DNA of 64,000 bases from Paracoccus endophyticus. GTDB taxonomy: Bacteria > Pseudomonadota > Alphaproteobacteria > Rhodobacterales > Rhodobacteraceae. The position numbers were made by a program, and so were the translations under genes. Shown piece by piece: positions 7,987 to 17,431 of this stretch. Numbering within the stretch: the stretch's first letter is position 1; each line of letters starts with the position of its first letter. The notes beneath the pieces were generated by a model. The model was not told where the DNA came from. It made no database searches and worked only from the letters and a program-made list of their open reading frames with translations. The DNA is taken from NCBI RefSeq assembly GCF_003286075.1, contig NZ_QLUV01000001.1, positions 310,001 through 374,000 on the forward strand. The letters are read 5' to 3'.

Positions 7987-10797
7987 ATGACCCATCCGAA
8001 ACCCGTCGTGCTGTGCATCCTGGATGGCTGGGGCCTCTCGGACCGGCCCGAGCAATCGGCCCCCGACGTGGCCCATGTCCCGAACTTTCGCCGGCTGATG
8101 GCGCAGGACCCGAATGCCACGCTGGTCACCCATGGGCCCGACGTGGGCCTGCCCAGCGGGCAGATGGGCAACTCCGAGGTGGGGCACACCAACATCGGCG
8201 CGGGCCGGGTGGTGGCGATGGACCTGGGCCAGATCGACCTGGCGATCGAGGACGGCAGCTTTTTCGACAACCCGGCGATGCGCGCCTTTGTGGACCGGAT
8301 CAAGGCGGCCGGCGGGGTTGCGCATCTGATGGGCGTGGTGTCGAACGGCGGCGTCCACGGCCATATCGCCCATGTCGTCGCCGCCTGCCGCGCGGCCGCG
8401 GCGCAGGGCGTGCCGGTGGTGCTGCACGCGATCACCGACGGGCGCGATGTGCCGCCGCAATCCGCGCTGGGGTTCGTGACGGAACTGGCGGGCGCCCTGC
8501 CCGCGGGCGTCACCGTGGGCACGGTCATCGGCCGCTATTACGCGATGGACCGCGACAACCGCTGGGACCGGGTCGAGCGCGCCTTTGCGGCGATGGTGCG
8601 CGGTCAGGGGCTGACGGCCCCAGACCCCGCGCAGGCGGTGGCCGACGCCTATGCCCGCGGCGAGACGGACGAGTTCATCCAGCCCACCGTCCTGCCCGGC
8701 TATGCGGGCGCGCGCGACGGGGACGGGTTCTTCTGCCTGAACTTCCGCGCCGACCGCGCGCGCGAGATCATGGCGGCGCTGGCCCAGCCCGGCTTTGCCG
8801 AGTTCGACGTGACCGGCCGACCGCGCTGGTCGGGGGTTCTGGGGATGGTGGATTATTCGGCGCGCCACGACGAATACATGACCGCCGCCTATCCCAAGCG
8901 GCAGGTGGCCAACACGCTGGGCGCCTGGGTGGCGGCGCAGGGGCTGCGCCAGTTCCGCCTGGCCGAGACCGAGAAATACCCCCATGTCACCTTTTTCCTG
9001 AACGGCGGCAAGGAAGCGCCGGAACCCGGCGAGGACCGCGTCATGCCCGCCAGCCCCAAGGTCGCGACCTATGACCTGGCCCCCGAGATGGCGGCGGCCG
9101 AGGTGTCCGACCGGCTCGTCGCCGCGATCGGGCAGGGCTATGACCTGATCGTGGTCAACTATGCCAACCCCGACATGGTGGGCCACACCGGCAGCCTGCC
9201 CGCCGCCGCCCGCGCCTGCGAGGCGGTGGACCGGGGGCTGGGGATGATGCTGGACGCGCTGGACCGCGTGGGCGGCGCCGCCGTGGTGATCGCCGACCAC
9301 GGCAACTGCGAGACGATGATCGACCCCGCGACCGGCGGCCCGCACACCGCCCACACGACGAACCCCGTCCCGGTGATCGTCCATGGCGGCCCGGCGGGGG
9401 CAACCCTGCGCGCGGGCGGGCGTCTGGCCGACGTGGCGCCCACGGTGCTGGACCTGATGGGCCTGCCCCTGCCGCCCGAGATGACCGGCCGCAGCCTGAT
9501 CCAGCGCCCCCTGTTCCCGCGCCGGGACCTTTGCCGTGCGGCGGCGCTGGCGCTGATGGCGCTTGCGGGCAGCGCGTCCGCGCAGGCGGTCGTGACCGAG
9601 GGCGGGCACCAGGCCGTGACCACCGCCGCCGGCCAGCCGGCCGAATCGCCGACCCCCGCCGAGGCCGCGGCCCGCCAGGCCGCCGCCGCCGCCGACCGGC
9701 TGCGCGCCGCGATGGGCCAGCTCGACCAGGCGCTGACCGCGGACGATCAGGTGGTGGCCCTGACCGAGGTGATCCGCGCCTATGAGCTGGGCCAGGCCGC
9801 GCTGCGCGACGGGCTGCGCCGCGCCGCCCTGCGCGAGGCGCAGGTGCGCGCCGAATTCGACACCCGCCGCGACCGGCTGTCGCGTGTCCTGGGCGTGATG
9901 ACCGCCATGCAGCAATCGCCTGAAACCCTGATGCTGCTGCACCCTGCGGGTCCCGCCAGCACCGCGCGGTCCGGCATGGTGCTGGCGGCCGTCGCCCCCG
10001 CCCTGCAGGCCGAGGCCGACAGCCTCAAGGCCGGGCTGGCCGAGATCGCGACCGTCCGCGCGATCGAGCAGGCCGCCGCCGACACGCTGGCGCAGGGCCT
10101 GTCCCAGGTGCAGGAGGCGCGCCGCCTGCTCGCCTCGGCCGTGACGGACCGCTCCAGCGTGCCGGTCCGCTTCGGCGAGGACCCGGCCGAACTGACATCG
10201 CTGGTGCGCTCGGCCGAGACGCTGGACAGCTTTGCCGAAGGCATCGTCGGGATGGAGGAGGACATCGGCGCCCCGATGGCCGATTTCGAGGCCGCGCAGG
10301 GCAACCTGCCGCTGCCGGTGCTGGGACAGGTGGTGCGCGGCCACGATGACCCCGACCCGAACGGCGTCCGGCGGCCGGGGCTGACCATCGCGACGCAGCC
10401 GGCGGCGCTGGTCACGACGCCCTGGCCCGCGACCATCCGCTATCGTGGGCCGCTGCTCGATTACGGCAATGTGATGATCGTCGAGCCCGCGCGCGACTAT
10501 CTGTTGGTGGTGGCGGGCCTGGCGCGGGTGTTCGGCGAAACCGGCGACGTGCTGGCCGCGGGCGAGCCGCTTGGCCTGATGGGTGGCAACGAAGGCCCGG
10601 CGGCCGAGTTCGGCGCGGGCTTTGTCGCCTCTGCCGCAGGCGACTCGCCGCCCACGGATGCGCCGCAGCTGTATGTGGAACTGCGGCACGGCAAGGAAAC
10701 GCTGGACCCCGCCGAGTGGTTCGTGATGAATCCGGTGATCACCGCCGATGCGGCCGCGGCCGGGAACGGTTCAGACGAGGTCAGGACAACCGAATGA
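7987..10797 (+). CDS. gpmI: Cofactor-independent phosphoglycerate mutase fused in frame to an EnvC/LytM-like protein
   Basis: One uninterrupted frame of 936 residues covers two proteins normally encoded separately. Residues 1 to about 507 form a complete GpmI, which interconverts 3- and 2-phosphoglycerate in glycolysis. It shows LCILDGWG, the catalytic-serine motif GQMGNSEVGHTNIGAGR, and the metal-binding NPDMVGHTG and ADHGNCETM motifs. The usual GpmI end, PEMTGRSL, is not followed by a stop. Residues about 512-534 instead form a classic signal peptide (RRDLCR, then hydrophobic AAALALMALAGSA, then SAQA). A coiled-coil region (about 555-760) and a degenerate LytM/M23 domain (about 810-925) lacking the HxH zinc motif follow, as in amidase activators of the EnvC type. 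An ATG at 9481 (residue 499, inside the GpmI end) could start the exported protein separately. The last codons overlap ctpA by ATGA. Confidence 0.85.
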   Translation: MTHPKPVVLCILDGWGLSDRPEQSAPDVAHVPNFRRLMAQDPNATLVTHGPDVGLPSGQMGNSEVGHTNIGAGRVVAMDLGQIDLAIEDGSFFDNPAMRAFVDRIKAAGGVAHLMGVVSNGGVHGHIAHVVAACRAAAAQGVPVVLHAITDGRDVPPQSALGFVTELAGALPAGVTVGTVIGRYYAMDRDNRWDRVERAFAAMVRGQGLTAPDPAQAVADAYARGETDEFIQPTVLPGYAGARDGDGFFCLNFRADRAREIMAALAQPGFAEFDVTGRPRWSGVLGMVDYSARHDEYMTAAYPKRQVANTLGAWVAAQGLRQFRLAETEKYPHVTFFLNGGKEAPEPGEDRVMPASPKVATYDLAPEMAAAEVSDRLVAAIGQGYDLIVVNYANPDMVGHTGSLPAAARACEAVDRGLGMMLDALDRVGGAAVVIADHGNCETMIDPATGGPHTAHTTNPVPVIVHGGPAGATLRAGGRLADVAPTVLDLMGLPLPPEMTGRSLIQRPLFPRRDLCRAAALALMALAGSASAQAVVTEGGHQAVTTAAGQPAESPTPAEAAARQAAAAADRLRAAMGQLDQALTADDQVVALTEVIRAYELGQAALRDGLRRAALREAQVRAEFDTRRDRLSRVLGVMTAMQQSPETLMLLHPAGPASTARSGMVLAAVAPALQAEADSLKAGLAEIATVRAIEQAAADTLAQGLSQVQEARRLLASAVTDRSSVPVRFGEDPAELTSLVRSAETLDSFAEGIVGMEEDIGAPMADFEAAQGNLPLPVLGQVVRGHDDPDPNGVRRPGLTIATQPAALVTTPWPATIRYRGPLLDYGNVMIVEPARDYLLVVAGLARVFGETGDVLAAGEPLGLMGGNEGPAAEFGAGFVASAAGDSPPTDAPQLYVELRHGKETLDPAEWFVMNPVITADAAAAGNGSDEVRTTE

Positions 10798-12365
10798 AGA
10801 ACTATCTGATGGCCGGGATCGGCGGAACGCTGGCCGGCATCCTGGTGACGACCCAGCTGGCCGGCCCGCTGATCGCGCAAGAGGCGGGCAAGAACGTCTC
10901 GATCTATGAGCAGCTGGACCTGTTCGGAAGCATCTTCGAGCGGGTGCGGCAGGATTACGTCGAGCAGGTGGACGACAAGACCCTGATCGAGGCCGCGATC
11001 AACGGGATGCTGACGTCGCTGGACCCGCACTCGTCGTTCCTGTCGGCCAACGACTATGAGGACATGCAGACCCAGACCCGCGGCACCTTCGGGGGCCTGG
11101 GGATCGAGGTCGGGCAGGAGGACGGGCTGGTCAAGGTCATCTCGCCCATCGACGGCACGCCCGCCGCCGAGGCCGGCGTCAAGCCCGGCGATTTCATCAC
11201 CCATGTCGATGGCGAGCCGCTGATGGGGCTGAGCCTGGACGAATCCGTCGAGAAGATGCGCGGCCCGATCGGGTCGGAGATCACCATCACCATCCTGCGC
11301 GAGGGCGAGACCGAGCCGTTCGACCTGAAGATCACCCGCGACACCATCAAGCTGACCGTCGTCAAGACGCGGGTCGAGGGGCAGGCGGTCGTGCTGCGCA
11401 TCGCCACGTTCAACGACGAGACCTATGACACCCTGAAGGCCGAGATGGAAAAGGCCATCGCCGAGGCCGGCGGCATCGACAAGGTGACGGGCTTTGTCGT
11501 CGACCTGCGCAACAACCCCGGCGGGTTGCTGGACCAGGCGATCCAGGTCAGCGACGCGTTCCTGGACAAGGGCGAGATCGTGTCCACCCGCGGCCGCAAG
11601 CCCGAGGACAGCGAGCGCTGGAACGCCGAGGCCGGCGACCTGGCGCAGGGCAAGCCCATGGTCGCGCTGATCAACGGCGGCTCGGCCAGCGCGTCGGAAA
11701 TCGTGACGGGCGCGTTGCAGGACCACCGCCGCGCCATCGTCGTGGGCACCAAGTCGTTCGGCAAGGGCTCGGTCCAGACGGTGATGCCGGTCACGTCCGA
11801 CAGCGCGATCCGCCTGACCACCGCGCGCTATTACACGCCGTCAGGCCGGTCGATCCAGGCGATGGGCATCAACCCCGACATCATCGTCGAACAGCCCCGC
11901 CCCGATCCCGAGGCGGCCGAGGAGGACGCGCCGAAAAGCGCGTCGAACTTCAACACCTCGGAAAGCGACCTGCGCGGCGCGCTGAACAACGATTCGATCA
12001 GCGACGAGGAAAAGCGCCAGATCGAGGAAGAGGCCAAGCAGGTCGAGGCGACCGCCAAGCTGCGCGAGGAGGATTACCAGCTGGCCTATGCCGTGGACAT
12101 CCTCAAGGGTCTGGCCGCGGTCGAATACCGCGCCGCCGCCGTGCCCGAGGCGGCCAAGCCCGCCGTCACCGGCGAGGACGCGACCAGCGAGGGCGCGCAG
12201 GCCGACCCCCCGGCCACGGACAAGCCCGCGGCCGACAAGGCGGACGCTGCAGGCGAGGACGAGGCGCCGGTGACGGATCCGGTTGACGCCAGCGCCCCCG
12301 CCACGGACGCGCCTGCGGCCGAGACCGCCGCGCCCCCCGTGCGCCCCGCCGAATCGCGGCCATGA
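10794..12365 (+). CDS. ctpA: Carboxy-terminal processing protease (S41 family)
   Basis: Periplasmic serine protease that trims the C-termini of envelope proteins; family members often process or degrade murein hydrolases. Its 523 residues run as follows: an N-terminal hydrophobic signal/anchor, a PDZ domain at about 85-170 (GGLGIEV...[14 protein letters not shown]), and the S41 catalytic domain. The nucleophile lies in [10 protein letters not shown] and the catalytic lysine in SFGKGSVQT. The last 80 or so residues are an Ala/Pro/Asp/Glu-rich low-complexity tail. The start overlaps the end of the EnvC-like frame by ATGA, so translation is probably coupled. Pairing a LytM/EnvC factor with CtpA is a frequent alphaproteobacterial arrangement and points to cell-wall hydrolase control. 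Confidence 0.95.
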   Translation: MKNYLMAGIGGTLAGILVTTQLAGPLIAQEAGKNVSIYEQLDLFGSIFERVRQDYVEQVDDKTLIEAAINGMLTSLDPHSSFLSANDYEDMQTQTRGTFGGLGIEVGQEDGLVKVISPIDGTPAAEAGVKPGDFITHVDGEPLMGLSLDESVEKMRGPIGSEITITILREGETEPFDLKITRDTIKLTVVKTRVEGQAVVLRIATFNDETYDTLKAEMEKAIAEAGGIDKVTGFVVDLRNNPGGLLDQAIQVSDAFLDKGEIVSTRGRKPEDSERWNAEAGDLAQGKPMVALINGGSASASEIVTGALQDHRRAIVVGTKSFGKGSVQTVMPVTSDSAIRLTTARYYTPSGRSIQAMGINPDIIVEQPRPDPEAAEEDAPKSASNFNTSESDLRGALNNDSISDEEKRQIEEEAKQVEATAKLREEDYQLAYAVDILKGLAAVEYRAAAVPEAAKPAVTGEDATSEGAQADPPATDKPAADKADAAGEDEAPVTDPVDASAPATDAPAAETAAPPVRPAESRP

Positions 12366-12880
12366 GCGGCGCGGCCTTCGACCCCTCGGAACTGGGACCG
12401 GCCGGCCTGCCCTATCGCCCCTGCGCGGGGGTGGTGCTGGTCAACGGCGTGGGGCAGGTGTTCGCCGGGCACCGCATCGACAACCCCTCGGATGCCTGGC
12501 AGATGCCCCAGGGCGGCATCGACCCCGACGAGGACCCCCGCGCCGCCGCCCTGCGCGAGCTGCGCGAGGAAACCGGCATCGATCCCGCCTGCTGCGAGGT
12601 CCTGGCCGAGACGCCCGACTGGGTGCGCTATGACCTGCCCGACGAGCTGGTCGGCCGCATCTGGAACGGCCGCTTCGGCGGGCAGCGGCAGAAATGGTAT
12701 CTGATCCGGTTTGCCGGACCCGACGACCAGATCGACATCGCGACCGAGCACCCCGAGTTCGATTCCTGGCGCTGGATGACCCCCGCCGAGATCCGCGACC
12801 GGATCGTGCCGTTCAAGCGCGACGTCTATGACCGGGTCTTCGCGGCCTTTGCGCCGTGGCTGGACGCCCCGCGCGGGTGA
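12362..12880 (+). CDS. rppH: RNA pyrophosphohydrolase (Nudix)
   Basis: Removes pyrophosphate from 5'-triphosphate mRNA ends, triggering decay, or hydrolyses dinucleoside polyphosphates. The 172-residue protein has the full Nudix box [20 protein letters not shown] followed by TGI, preceded by DAWQMPQ, and the RppH-typical WYLIRF segment. The ATG overlaps the ctpA stop by four bases (ATGA), placing it in the gpmI-envC-ctpA transcription unit. Confidence 0.94.
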   Translation: MSGAAFDPSELGPAGLPYRPCAGVVLVNGVGQVFAGHRIDNPSDAWQMPQGGIDPDEDPRAAALRELREETGIDPACCEVLAETPDWVRYDLPDELVGRIWNGRFGGQRQKWYLIRFAGPDDQIDIATEHPEFDSWRWMTPAEIRDRIVPFKRDVYDRVFAAFAPWLDAPRG

Positions 12881-12908
12881 CCCGGCCAAGGTCGCGCCCT
12901 GCGCGCCC

Positions 12909-12936
12909 TTGATCCCCCGCCGCCGGGCGCTAGGCT
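12909..12936 (+). promoter_or_regulatory. Predicted promoter of the family-5 binding protein gene
   Basis: TTGATC (12909-12914) and TAGGCT (12931-12936), spaced by 16 bases, lie 30 bases ahead of the ATG at 12967. Confidence 0.4.
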
Positions 12937-12966
12937 GTGGCCGATCACGCCCTTGGGGGGACAGAC

Positions 12967-14436
12967 ATGCTTCGTTTGCTGATGACCGCCGCCGCCGTCG
13001 CGGCCCTGACCGGCCCCGCGCTGGCCGCATCGGACGCGATCCGGCTGGGGATGGTGCTGGAGCCGCCGAACCTGGACCCGACCGCCGGAGCCGCCGCCGC
13101 CATCGACGAGGTGGTCTATTCCAACCTGTTCGAGGGGCTGACCCGCTTTGCCCCCGACGGCACCATCGTGCCGGGCCTGGCCGAAAGCTGGCAGGCGTCG
13201 GACGAGGGCAAGACCTATGACTTCAAGCTGCGCAGCGGCGTCACCTTCCATGACGGGCAGGCGTTCGACGCCTCCGACGTGGTGTTTTCGCTGGACCGGG
13301 CGCGCGCGCCCGGCTCGACCAACGCGCAAAAGGCGCTGTTCGAGGGCATCGCCGCCGTCGAGGCCGTGGCCCCCGACCATGTGCGCGTCACGCTGGCCGC
13401 GCCCGACGGCAACTTTCCGTGGAAGATGGCCTGGGGCGACGCGGTGATCCTGGACCCGGCATCCGCCGCGACCGCCGCCACCGCCCCGGTCGGCACGGGC
13501 CCGTTCCGCCTGGGGGAATGGATGCAGGGCGACCACATCACCCTGACCGCGTTCGACGGCTACTGGGGCGACAAGCCCGCGCTGAAGACCGCGACCTTCC
13601 GGTTCATCTCGGACCCGACGGCGGCGTTCGCGGCGCTGATGGCGGGCGACATCGACGCCTTCCCGCAGTATCCCGCGCCCGAGACGCTGGAGCAGATCAA
13701 GGCCGATCCGCGCTTCAAGGTGATCGTGGGCACGACCGAGGGCGAGACGATCCTGTCGATGAACAACCGCAAGCCGCCGCTGGACGACCCCCGCGTGCGC
13801 AAGGCGATCGCGCTGGCCGTGGACCGGCAGGCGATCATCGAGGGCGCGATGTTCGGCTATGGCACGCCGATCGGCAGCCATTTCGCGCCCCATCACCCCG
13901 ACTATGTCGATCTGGTCGCGGCCTCGCCCCACGATCCCGACCGCGCCCGCGCCCTGCTGGCCGAGGCGGGGGTCGCGGACCTGACGCTGCGACTGGCGCT
14001 GCCGCCGCCGCCCTATGCCCGCCGCGGGGGCGAGATCCTGGCCGCGCAGCTGCGCGACGTGGGCATCCAGACGCAGACGACGAACATGGAATGGGCGCAG
14101 TGGCTGGAGACCGTGTTCAAGAACGCGGATTTCGACCTGACCATCATCAGCCATGTCGAGCCGCTGGACATCGGCATCTATGCCCGCGACGGCTATTACA
14201 TCGGCTATGACAACGCCGAGTTCCGGGCGCTGATGGCGCGGCTGGATGCGGCCATCGACCCTGCCGAACGCAGCGCCCTGCTGAAGCAGGCGCAGGAAAA
14301 GCTGGCCGCCGACCACCCCGCCGCCTATCTGTTCCAGATGGCGCGCACCGGCGTCGCCGATGCCCGGATCCAGGGGCTGTGGCAGGATGCGCCCTCGCCA
14401 GCCAACGACCTGACGCAGGTGCGCTGGACCGACTGA
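12967..14436 (+). CDS. ABC transporter substrate-binding protein, family 5 (peptide/nickel type)
   Basis: A periplasmic binding protein of 489 residues. The signal peptide is MLRLLMTAAAVAALTGPALA. The family-5 fold shows LEPPNLDPTAGAAA near the mature N-terminus, VVYSNLFEGLTRFAPDG, the LRSGVTFHDGQAFDASDVVFSL signature region and VRKAIALAVDR. Such proteins bind di/oligopeptides, opines or other small solutes for an ABC importer. It stands alone: no permease or ATPase genes are adjacent. A peptide-type ABC operon lacking a binding protein lies at 20486-23804 and is a possible partner. The start is chosen for the signal peptide and the GGGGGGACAGAC upstream. Confidence 0.9.
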   Translation: MLRLLMTAAAVAALTGPALAASDAIRLGMVLEPPNLDPTAGAAAAIDEVVYSNLFEGLTRFAPDGTIVPGLAESWQASDEGKTYDFKLRSGVTFHDGQAFDASDVVFSLDRARAPGSTNAQKALFEGIAAVEAVAPDHVRVTLAAPDGNFPWKMAWGDAVILDPASAATAATAPVGTGPFRLGEWMQGDHITLTAFDGYWGDKPALKTATFRFISDPTAAFAALMAGDIDAFPQYPAPETLEQIKADPRFKVIVGTTEGETILSMNNRKPPLDDPRVRKAIALAVDRQAIIEGAMFGYGTPIGSHFAPHHPDYVDLVAASPHDPDRARALLAEAGVADLTLRLALPPPPYARRGGEILAAQLRDVGIQTQTTNMEWAQWLETVFKNADFDLTIISHVEPLDIGIYARDGYYIGYDNAEFRALMARLDAAIDPAERSALLKQAQEKLAADHPAAYLFQMARTGVADARIQGLWQDAPSPANDLTQVRWTD

Positions 14437-14439
14437 CCC

Positions 14440-15327
14440 TCAGCCCGGCCGGCGCCAGCCCGCCGGCCGGGCGAACAGCACCAGATTGCCCGCCAGGGCA
14501 AAGGCCAGTCCGACGAACCCCGTCCAGTGCCAGCGATATCCCTCGACCACGGTCGAGATGGTCAGCGCGATGACCGGAAACAGCACCGTCGCATAGGCCG
14601 CGCGTGACGACCCGATCCGCGCCACCAGCATCAGGTAGGTCGTGAACCCGATCACCGACGCCGCCACCGCCAGATAGACCAGCGCCATCAGATAGCGCCC
14701 GTCCGGCGGCGCCACGACGGGCGTGCCGGTGGCCGCGATCAGCGCCCCCAGGATCAGCACGGCATAGCCCATGCCCCAGGCGTTGGCCGACATCAGCGGC
14801 ACCCCCGCCATGCCGTTGCGCCGCGACACCATGTTGCCCCAGGAAAACAGCAGCGTTCCCAGCATCGCCAGCCCGACGCCGTGCAGCGCCGCCGGGTCCG
14901 CGGCCCCCATCAGGTCGCGCGCGAACAAAAGCCCCACCCCCGCCGCGCCCAGCGCCGCCGCCAGCGCCACGCGGCCGGTGATCCGCTCGCCGAAGAACAG
15001 GCGCGCGTTCACGGCGTTGAAGATGGTGGCCAGCGAGAAGATCACCGACACCAGCCCCGACGGGATCCGCCCGGCCGCGGCGTAAAAGCACAAGAAGTTC
15101 AGGCTGAACAGGCACAGCGCCTGCAGGATCAGGAACGGATGGTGGCGCGCCGCCGGCCAGCGCAGCCGGCCCGACAGCGCCAGCGCCCCCAGCAGGATCG
15201 CCGCCGCCAGCAGGAATCGGTACAGCACCGACACCAGCACCGGCACCGGCCCGACCTGCATGCGGATGCCGATCCAGGTCGTGCCCCAGACCAGCACGGT
15301 CGTGGCGAACAGCAGGGCGTTGGTCAT
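14440..15327 (-). CDS. EamA/DMT-superfamily transporter
   Basis: A 295-residue inner-membrane protein with ten predicted transmembrane segments built as two EamA repeats (the second begins around GVGLAMLGTLLFSWGNMVSRRNG). Members export small metabolites or amino acids, and the substrate is not predictable. The N-terminal FATTVLVWGTTWIGIRMQVG stretch is typical. It ends three bases from the convergent binding-protein gene and starts 15 bases after the lytic transglycosylase stop, so it is probably co-transcribed with that gene. Confidence 0.87.
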   Translation of the reverse strand: MTNALLFATTVLVWGTTWIGIRMQVGPVPVLVSVLYRFLLAAAILLGALALSGRLRWPAARHHPFLILQALCLFSLNFLCFYAAAGRIPSGLVSVIFSLATIFNAVNARLFFGERITGRVALAAALGAAGVGLLFARDLMGAADPAALHGVGLAMLGTLLFSWGNMVSRRNGMAGVPLMSANAWGMGYAVLILGALIAATGTPVVAPPDGRYLMALVYLAVAASVIGFTTYLMLVARIGSSRAAYATVLFPVIALTISTVVEGYRWHWTGFVGLAFALAGNLVLFARPAGWRRPG

Positions 15328-15342
15328 GCGTGCGTCGGGCCG

Positions 15343-16479
15343 TCAGTTCTTCAGCACGATGCAGCGGCCCCCGACCGACTTGAGCCGGTTGCAGAACGCG
15401 AACGCCTCGGTCCGGGACGAATAGCCGACCTGCGCGGTGTAGATGCGGCGCGTCCCGCCGCTCAGCGACTTGCGGACATAGCTGACGCGCTTGCCGCCAA
15501 GGATCGGGCGCAGCTGGCGGTTCAGCCGGCTGACCTGCGCCTGTGCGCCAGACTGCTTGGGGTGAGAGGCCACGATCACGCCCCACGGCCACACGCGCGA
15601 CGGCGTGCCGAATTCCTTCAGCGTCCGCTTTGCCGCCAGCGTCACGCAGGCATCGCGGAACGGCTTGTCCTTGTCCAGCCGCAGGTCCAGCGAGGCCGCA
15701 TCGGGCGGGTTGTCGCGCCAGGCCCAGGCGTTGTGGCCGGTGATCGCCTCGACGTAATCCTGCGTCTCATAGGGCAGCACATGGCCGCCGTTGCTGAACC
15801 GCGCCGCCCGCGCCTCGCCGCCGTTATAGGCGATGGCGGCCAGGCCCATGCTGCCGAACCCGTCGATCAGGTCGCGCAGGTAATCGGCCGAGGCATGGAT
15901 CGCCTTGGCCGGGTTCATCGGATCGTCCAGCTTGCGCAGGCGGGCCGTGCCCGGCATGAACTGCGCGATGCCCAGCGCGCCCACGGGCGAGATCGCCTCG
16001 GGCTCGAACAGGCTTTCCTTCCACAGCAGGCGGGCCAGGAAATTGGGGTCCAGCCGGTTCTCGGTCGCGGCGCGCTCGATGGTGGTGCAGACGTCCGCGA
16101 CGTAGCTGGCCGCCTGGATGCAGCTGCGCCCGTCTGCGGTGCAGCGGCGGGTGGTGCTGTCCTGGGATGTGCCCGCTTTCACAGCGTCGGGATCGGGCGC
16201 GGCGGCGGCGGACGGTTGGGCCTTGCCGGGCGGATCGGAGTCGGGCTGATCGGGGGCGGGCTGATCGGGGGCGGGCTGATCGGCAACCGCTGTGCCCGCC
16301 TCGGCCGGGGCGGCCGGATCGGCGGCGGCAAGCGCCTGACCGCGCCCCGGGTCCGGCAGGGCCGCTGGCGCGGACCCCGCGGGCAACACCGCGCCTTGGG
16401 GACCGGCGGCGCCCGAGCGTTCGGCCCACGCCGGCGCGGCCAGCGCCAGCGCCATACAGATCAACGCAATCGCACGCAC
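15343..16479 (-). CDS. Lytic murein transglycosylase (SLT domain) with C-terminal SPOR-like domain
   Basis: Predicted periplasmic enzyme that cleaves peptidoglycan between MurNAc and GlcNAc. The order is signal peptide (MRAIALICMALALAAPAWA), a Pro/Ala/Asp-rich linker with APDQP repeats (to about residue 115), then the SLT domain with LLWKESLFEP holding the catalytic glutamate, GALGIAQFMPGT and LAAIAYNGG. The C-terminal 75 or so residues look like a SPOR domain (YTAQVGYSSRTEAFAFCNRL), which binds denuded glycan at division septa. The open frame extends to a TTG at 16518, but the GTG at 16479 is preferred because a GGGGGCAGGC precedes it and it begins an ideal signal peptide. Confidence 0.88.
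   Translation of the reverse strand: MRAIALICMALALAAPAWAERSGAAGPQGAVLPAGSAPAALPDPGRGQALAAADPAAPAEAGTAVADQPAPDQPAPDQPDSDPPGKAQPSAAAAPDPDAVKAGTSQDSTTRRCTADGRSCIQAASYVADVCTTIERAATENRLDPNFLARLLWKESLFEPEAISPVGALGIAQFMPGTARLRKLDDPMNPAKAIHASADYLRDLIDGFGSMGLAAIAYNGGEARAARFSNGGHVLPYETQDYVEAITGHNAWAWRDNPPDAASLDLRLDKDKPFRDACVTLAAKRTLKEFGTPSRVWPWGVIVASHPKQSGAQAQVSRLNRQLRPILGGKRVSYVRKSLSGGTRRIYTAQVGYSSRTEAFAFCNRLKSVGGRCIVLKN
16243..16283. repeat. 15-bp in-frame tandem repeat in the transglycosylase linker
   Basis: The unit GGGCTGATCGGGGGC occurs twice perfectly (16243-16257, 16258-16272) and partially a third time (16273-16283). On the coding strand it gives a five-residue APDQP repeat in the disordered linker, a likely site of slippage length variation. 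Confidence 0.85.
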
Positions 16480-16630
16480 GCCTGCCCCCACGCCACTGTC
16501 CCGGCCCAGCGTTAGCAACTGCCGGTCAGGTTGTTAACCCTCGCCGCGCAGCACCATCGTCTGCGACCGCGCGCGCCGCCGAGGCCTTGCGGGCCGCCCG
16601 CGCAGGAGCGGTCCGGTTTCGCGCCCCGGC

Positions 16631-17431
16631 TCAGCCGGCCGGCACGGCGCTTTCGACCGGAGAGGCTGTGGCAGGCAGCGCCGCGGGGATGGGCTGCGCC
16701 GCCGCGGTGGGCTGCGGACCGGCGGGCAGCAGATAGCCGTCGGGCGTCTCGACAAGCGGCCCTTCCAGCGCGGCGCTTTCGGCCGGGGTGCGCACGCGCA
16801 CCTGGGTGCCCATCGGCGTCTGCTCGAACAGGTCCATGATGTCCTGGTTGAACAGCCGGATGCACCCGGCCGAGGTCGCCTTGCCGACCGACGACGGGTC
16901 CATCGTGCCGTGGATGCGGTACATCGTGTCGCGGCCGCCCTGGTACAGATACAGCGCGCGCGACCCCAGCGGGTTGCCGATGCCGCCCGGCAGGCCGTCG
17001 CGCACGGCGCCGTACAGCTCGGGCTCGGTCCGCACCATGTTGGCGGTGGGTGTCCAGGACGGCCACTGGGCCTTGCGCCGGATGGTGGCGTTGCCGGCAA
17101 AGCCGGTGCCCGCGCGGCCCACGGCGATGCCGAAGCGCGTCGCCTCGCCGCCCTCGTGGACCAGATACAGCACGCGCGCATAGGGATCGACGACGATCGT
17201 GCCGGGCGCATCGCCGCCGTTGTAGACGACGCGCTGACGGCGGTTGCGTTCGGTCAGATAGGCGGGCTTGACGGCCGCGATCTCGATCGGCTCTCCCCCG
17301 GGGCCGGTGTCGGTGCGGGCCTGATAGATGGCGGGCACGGTCCCCGACGCCGAGGGCGGGGCGACGGCGGTCGTCGGCGCACAGGCCGCAAGGCCCAGCG
17401 CAAGCGCCAGCATGACGGGTGCGAAACGCAT
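16631..17431 (-). CDS. L,D-transpeptidase (YkuD domain) lipoprotein
   Basis: A 266-residue envelope enzyme that forms 3-3 peptidoglycan cross-links or attaches proteins to peptidoglycan. It begins with a lipoprotein signal ending in the lipobox LAAC (MRFAPVMLALALGLAAC). The catalytic YkuD motif is present as YRIHGTMDPSSVGKATSAGCIRLFN cut here as HGT...SAGCIRL, with the nucleophilic cysteine in AGC. A Pro/Ala-rich C-terminal tail follows the catalytic domain. GAAGGAAATCCCG precedes the ATG. With the neighbouring transglycosylase it forms a small cell-wall group on the same strand, about 150 bases apart. Confidence 0.92.
   Translation of the reverse strand: MRFAPVMLALALGLAACAPTTAVAPPSASGTVPAIYQARTDTGPGGEPIEIAAVKPAYLTERNRRQRVVYNGGDAPGTIVVDPYARVLYLVHEGGEATRFGIAVGRAGTGFAGNATIRRKAQWPSWTPTANMVRTEPELYGAVRDGLPGGIGNPLGSRALYLYQGGRDTMYRIHGTMDPSSVGKATSAGCIRLFNQDIMDLFEQTPMGTQVRVRTPAESAALEGPLVETPDGYLLPAGPQPTAAAQPIPAALPATASPVESAVPAG

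Noticed and set aside
7969..10689. 906-codon open frame opposite gpmI and the EnvC-like gene
   Set aside because: Same shadow composition (Arg/His/Gly/Gln) on the complement of conserved coding sequence, with no recognisable motif.
12280..12360. Low-complexity Ala/Pro end of ctpA as a possible frameshift
   Set aside because: The frame stays open to a stop that overlaps rppH by ATGA, and such tails are common in alphaproteobacterial CtpA proteins.
14881..16515. 544-codon open frame on the + strand across the EamA and transglycosylase genes
   Set aside because: It crosses two oppositely oriented real genes and has low-complexity GGGLIGGGLIG caused by the tandem repeat.
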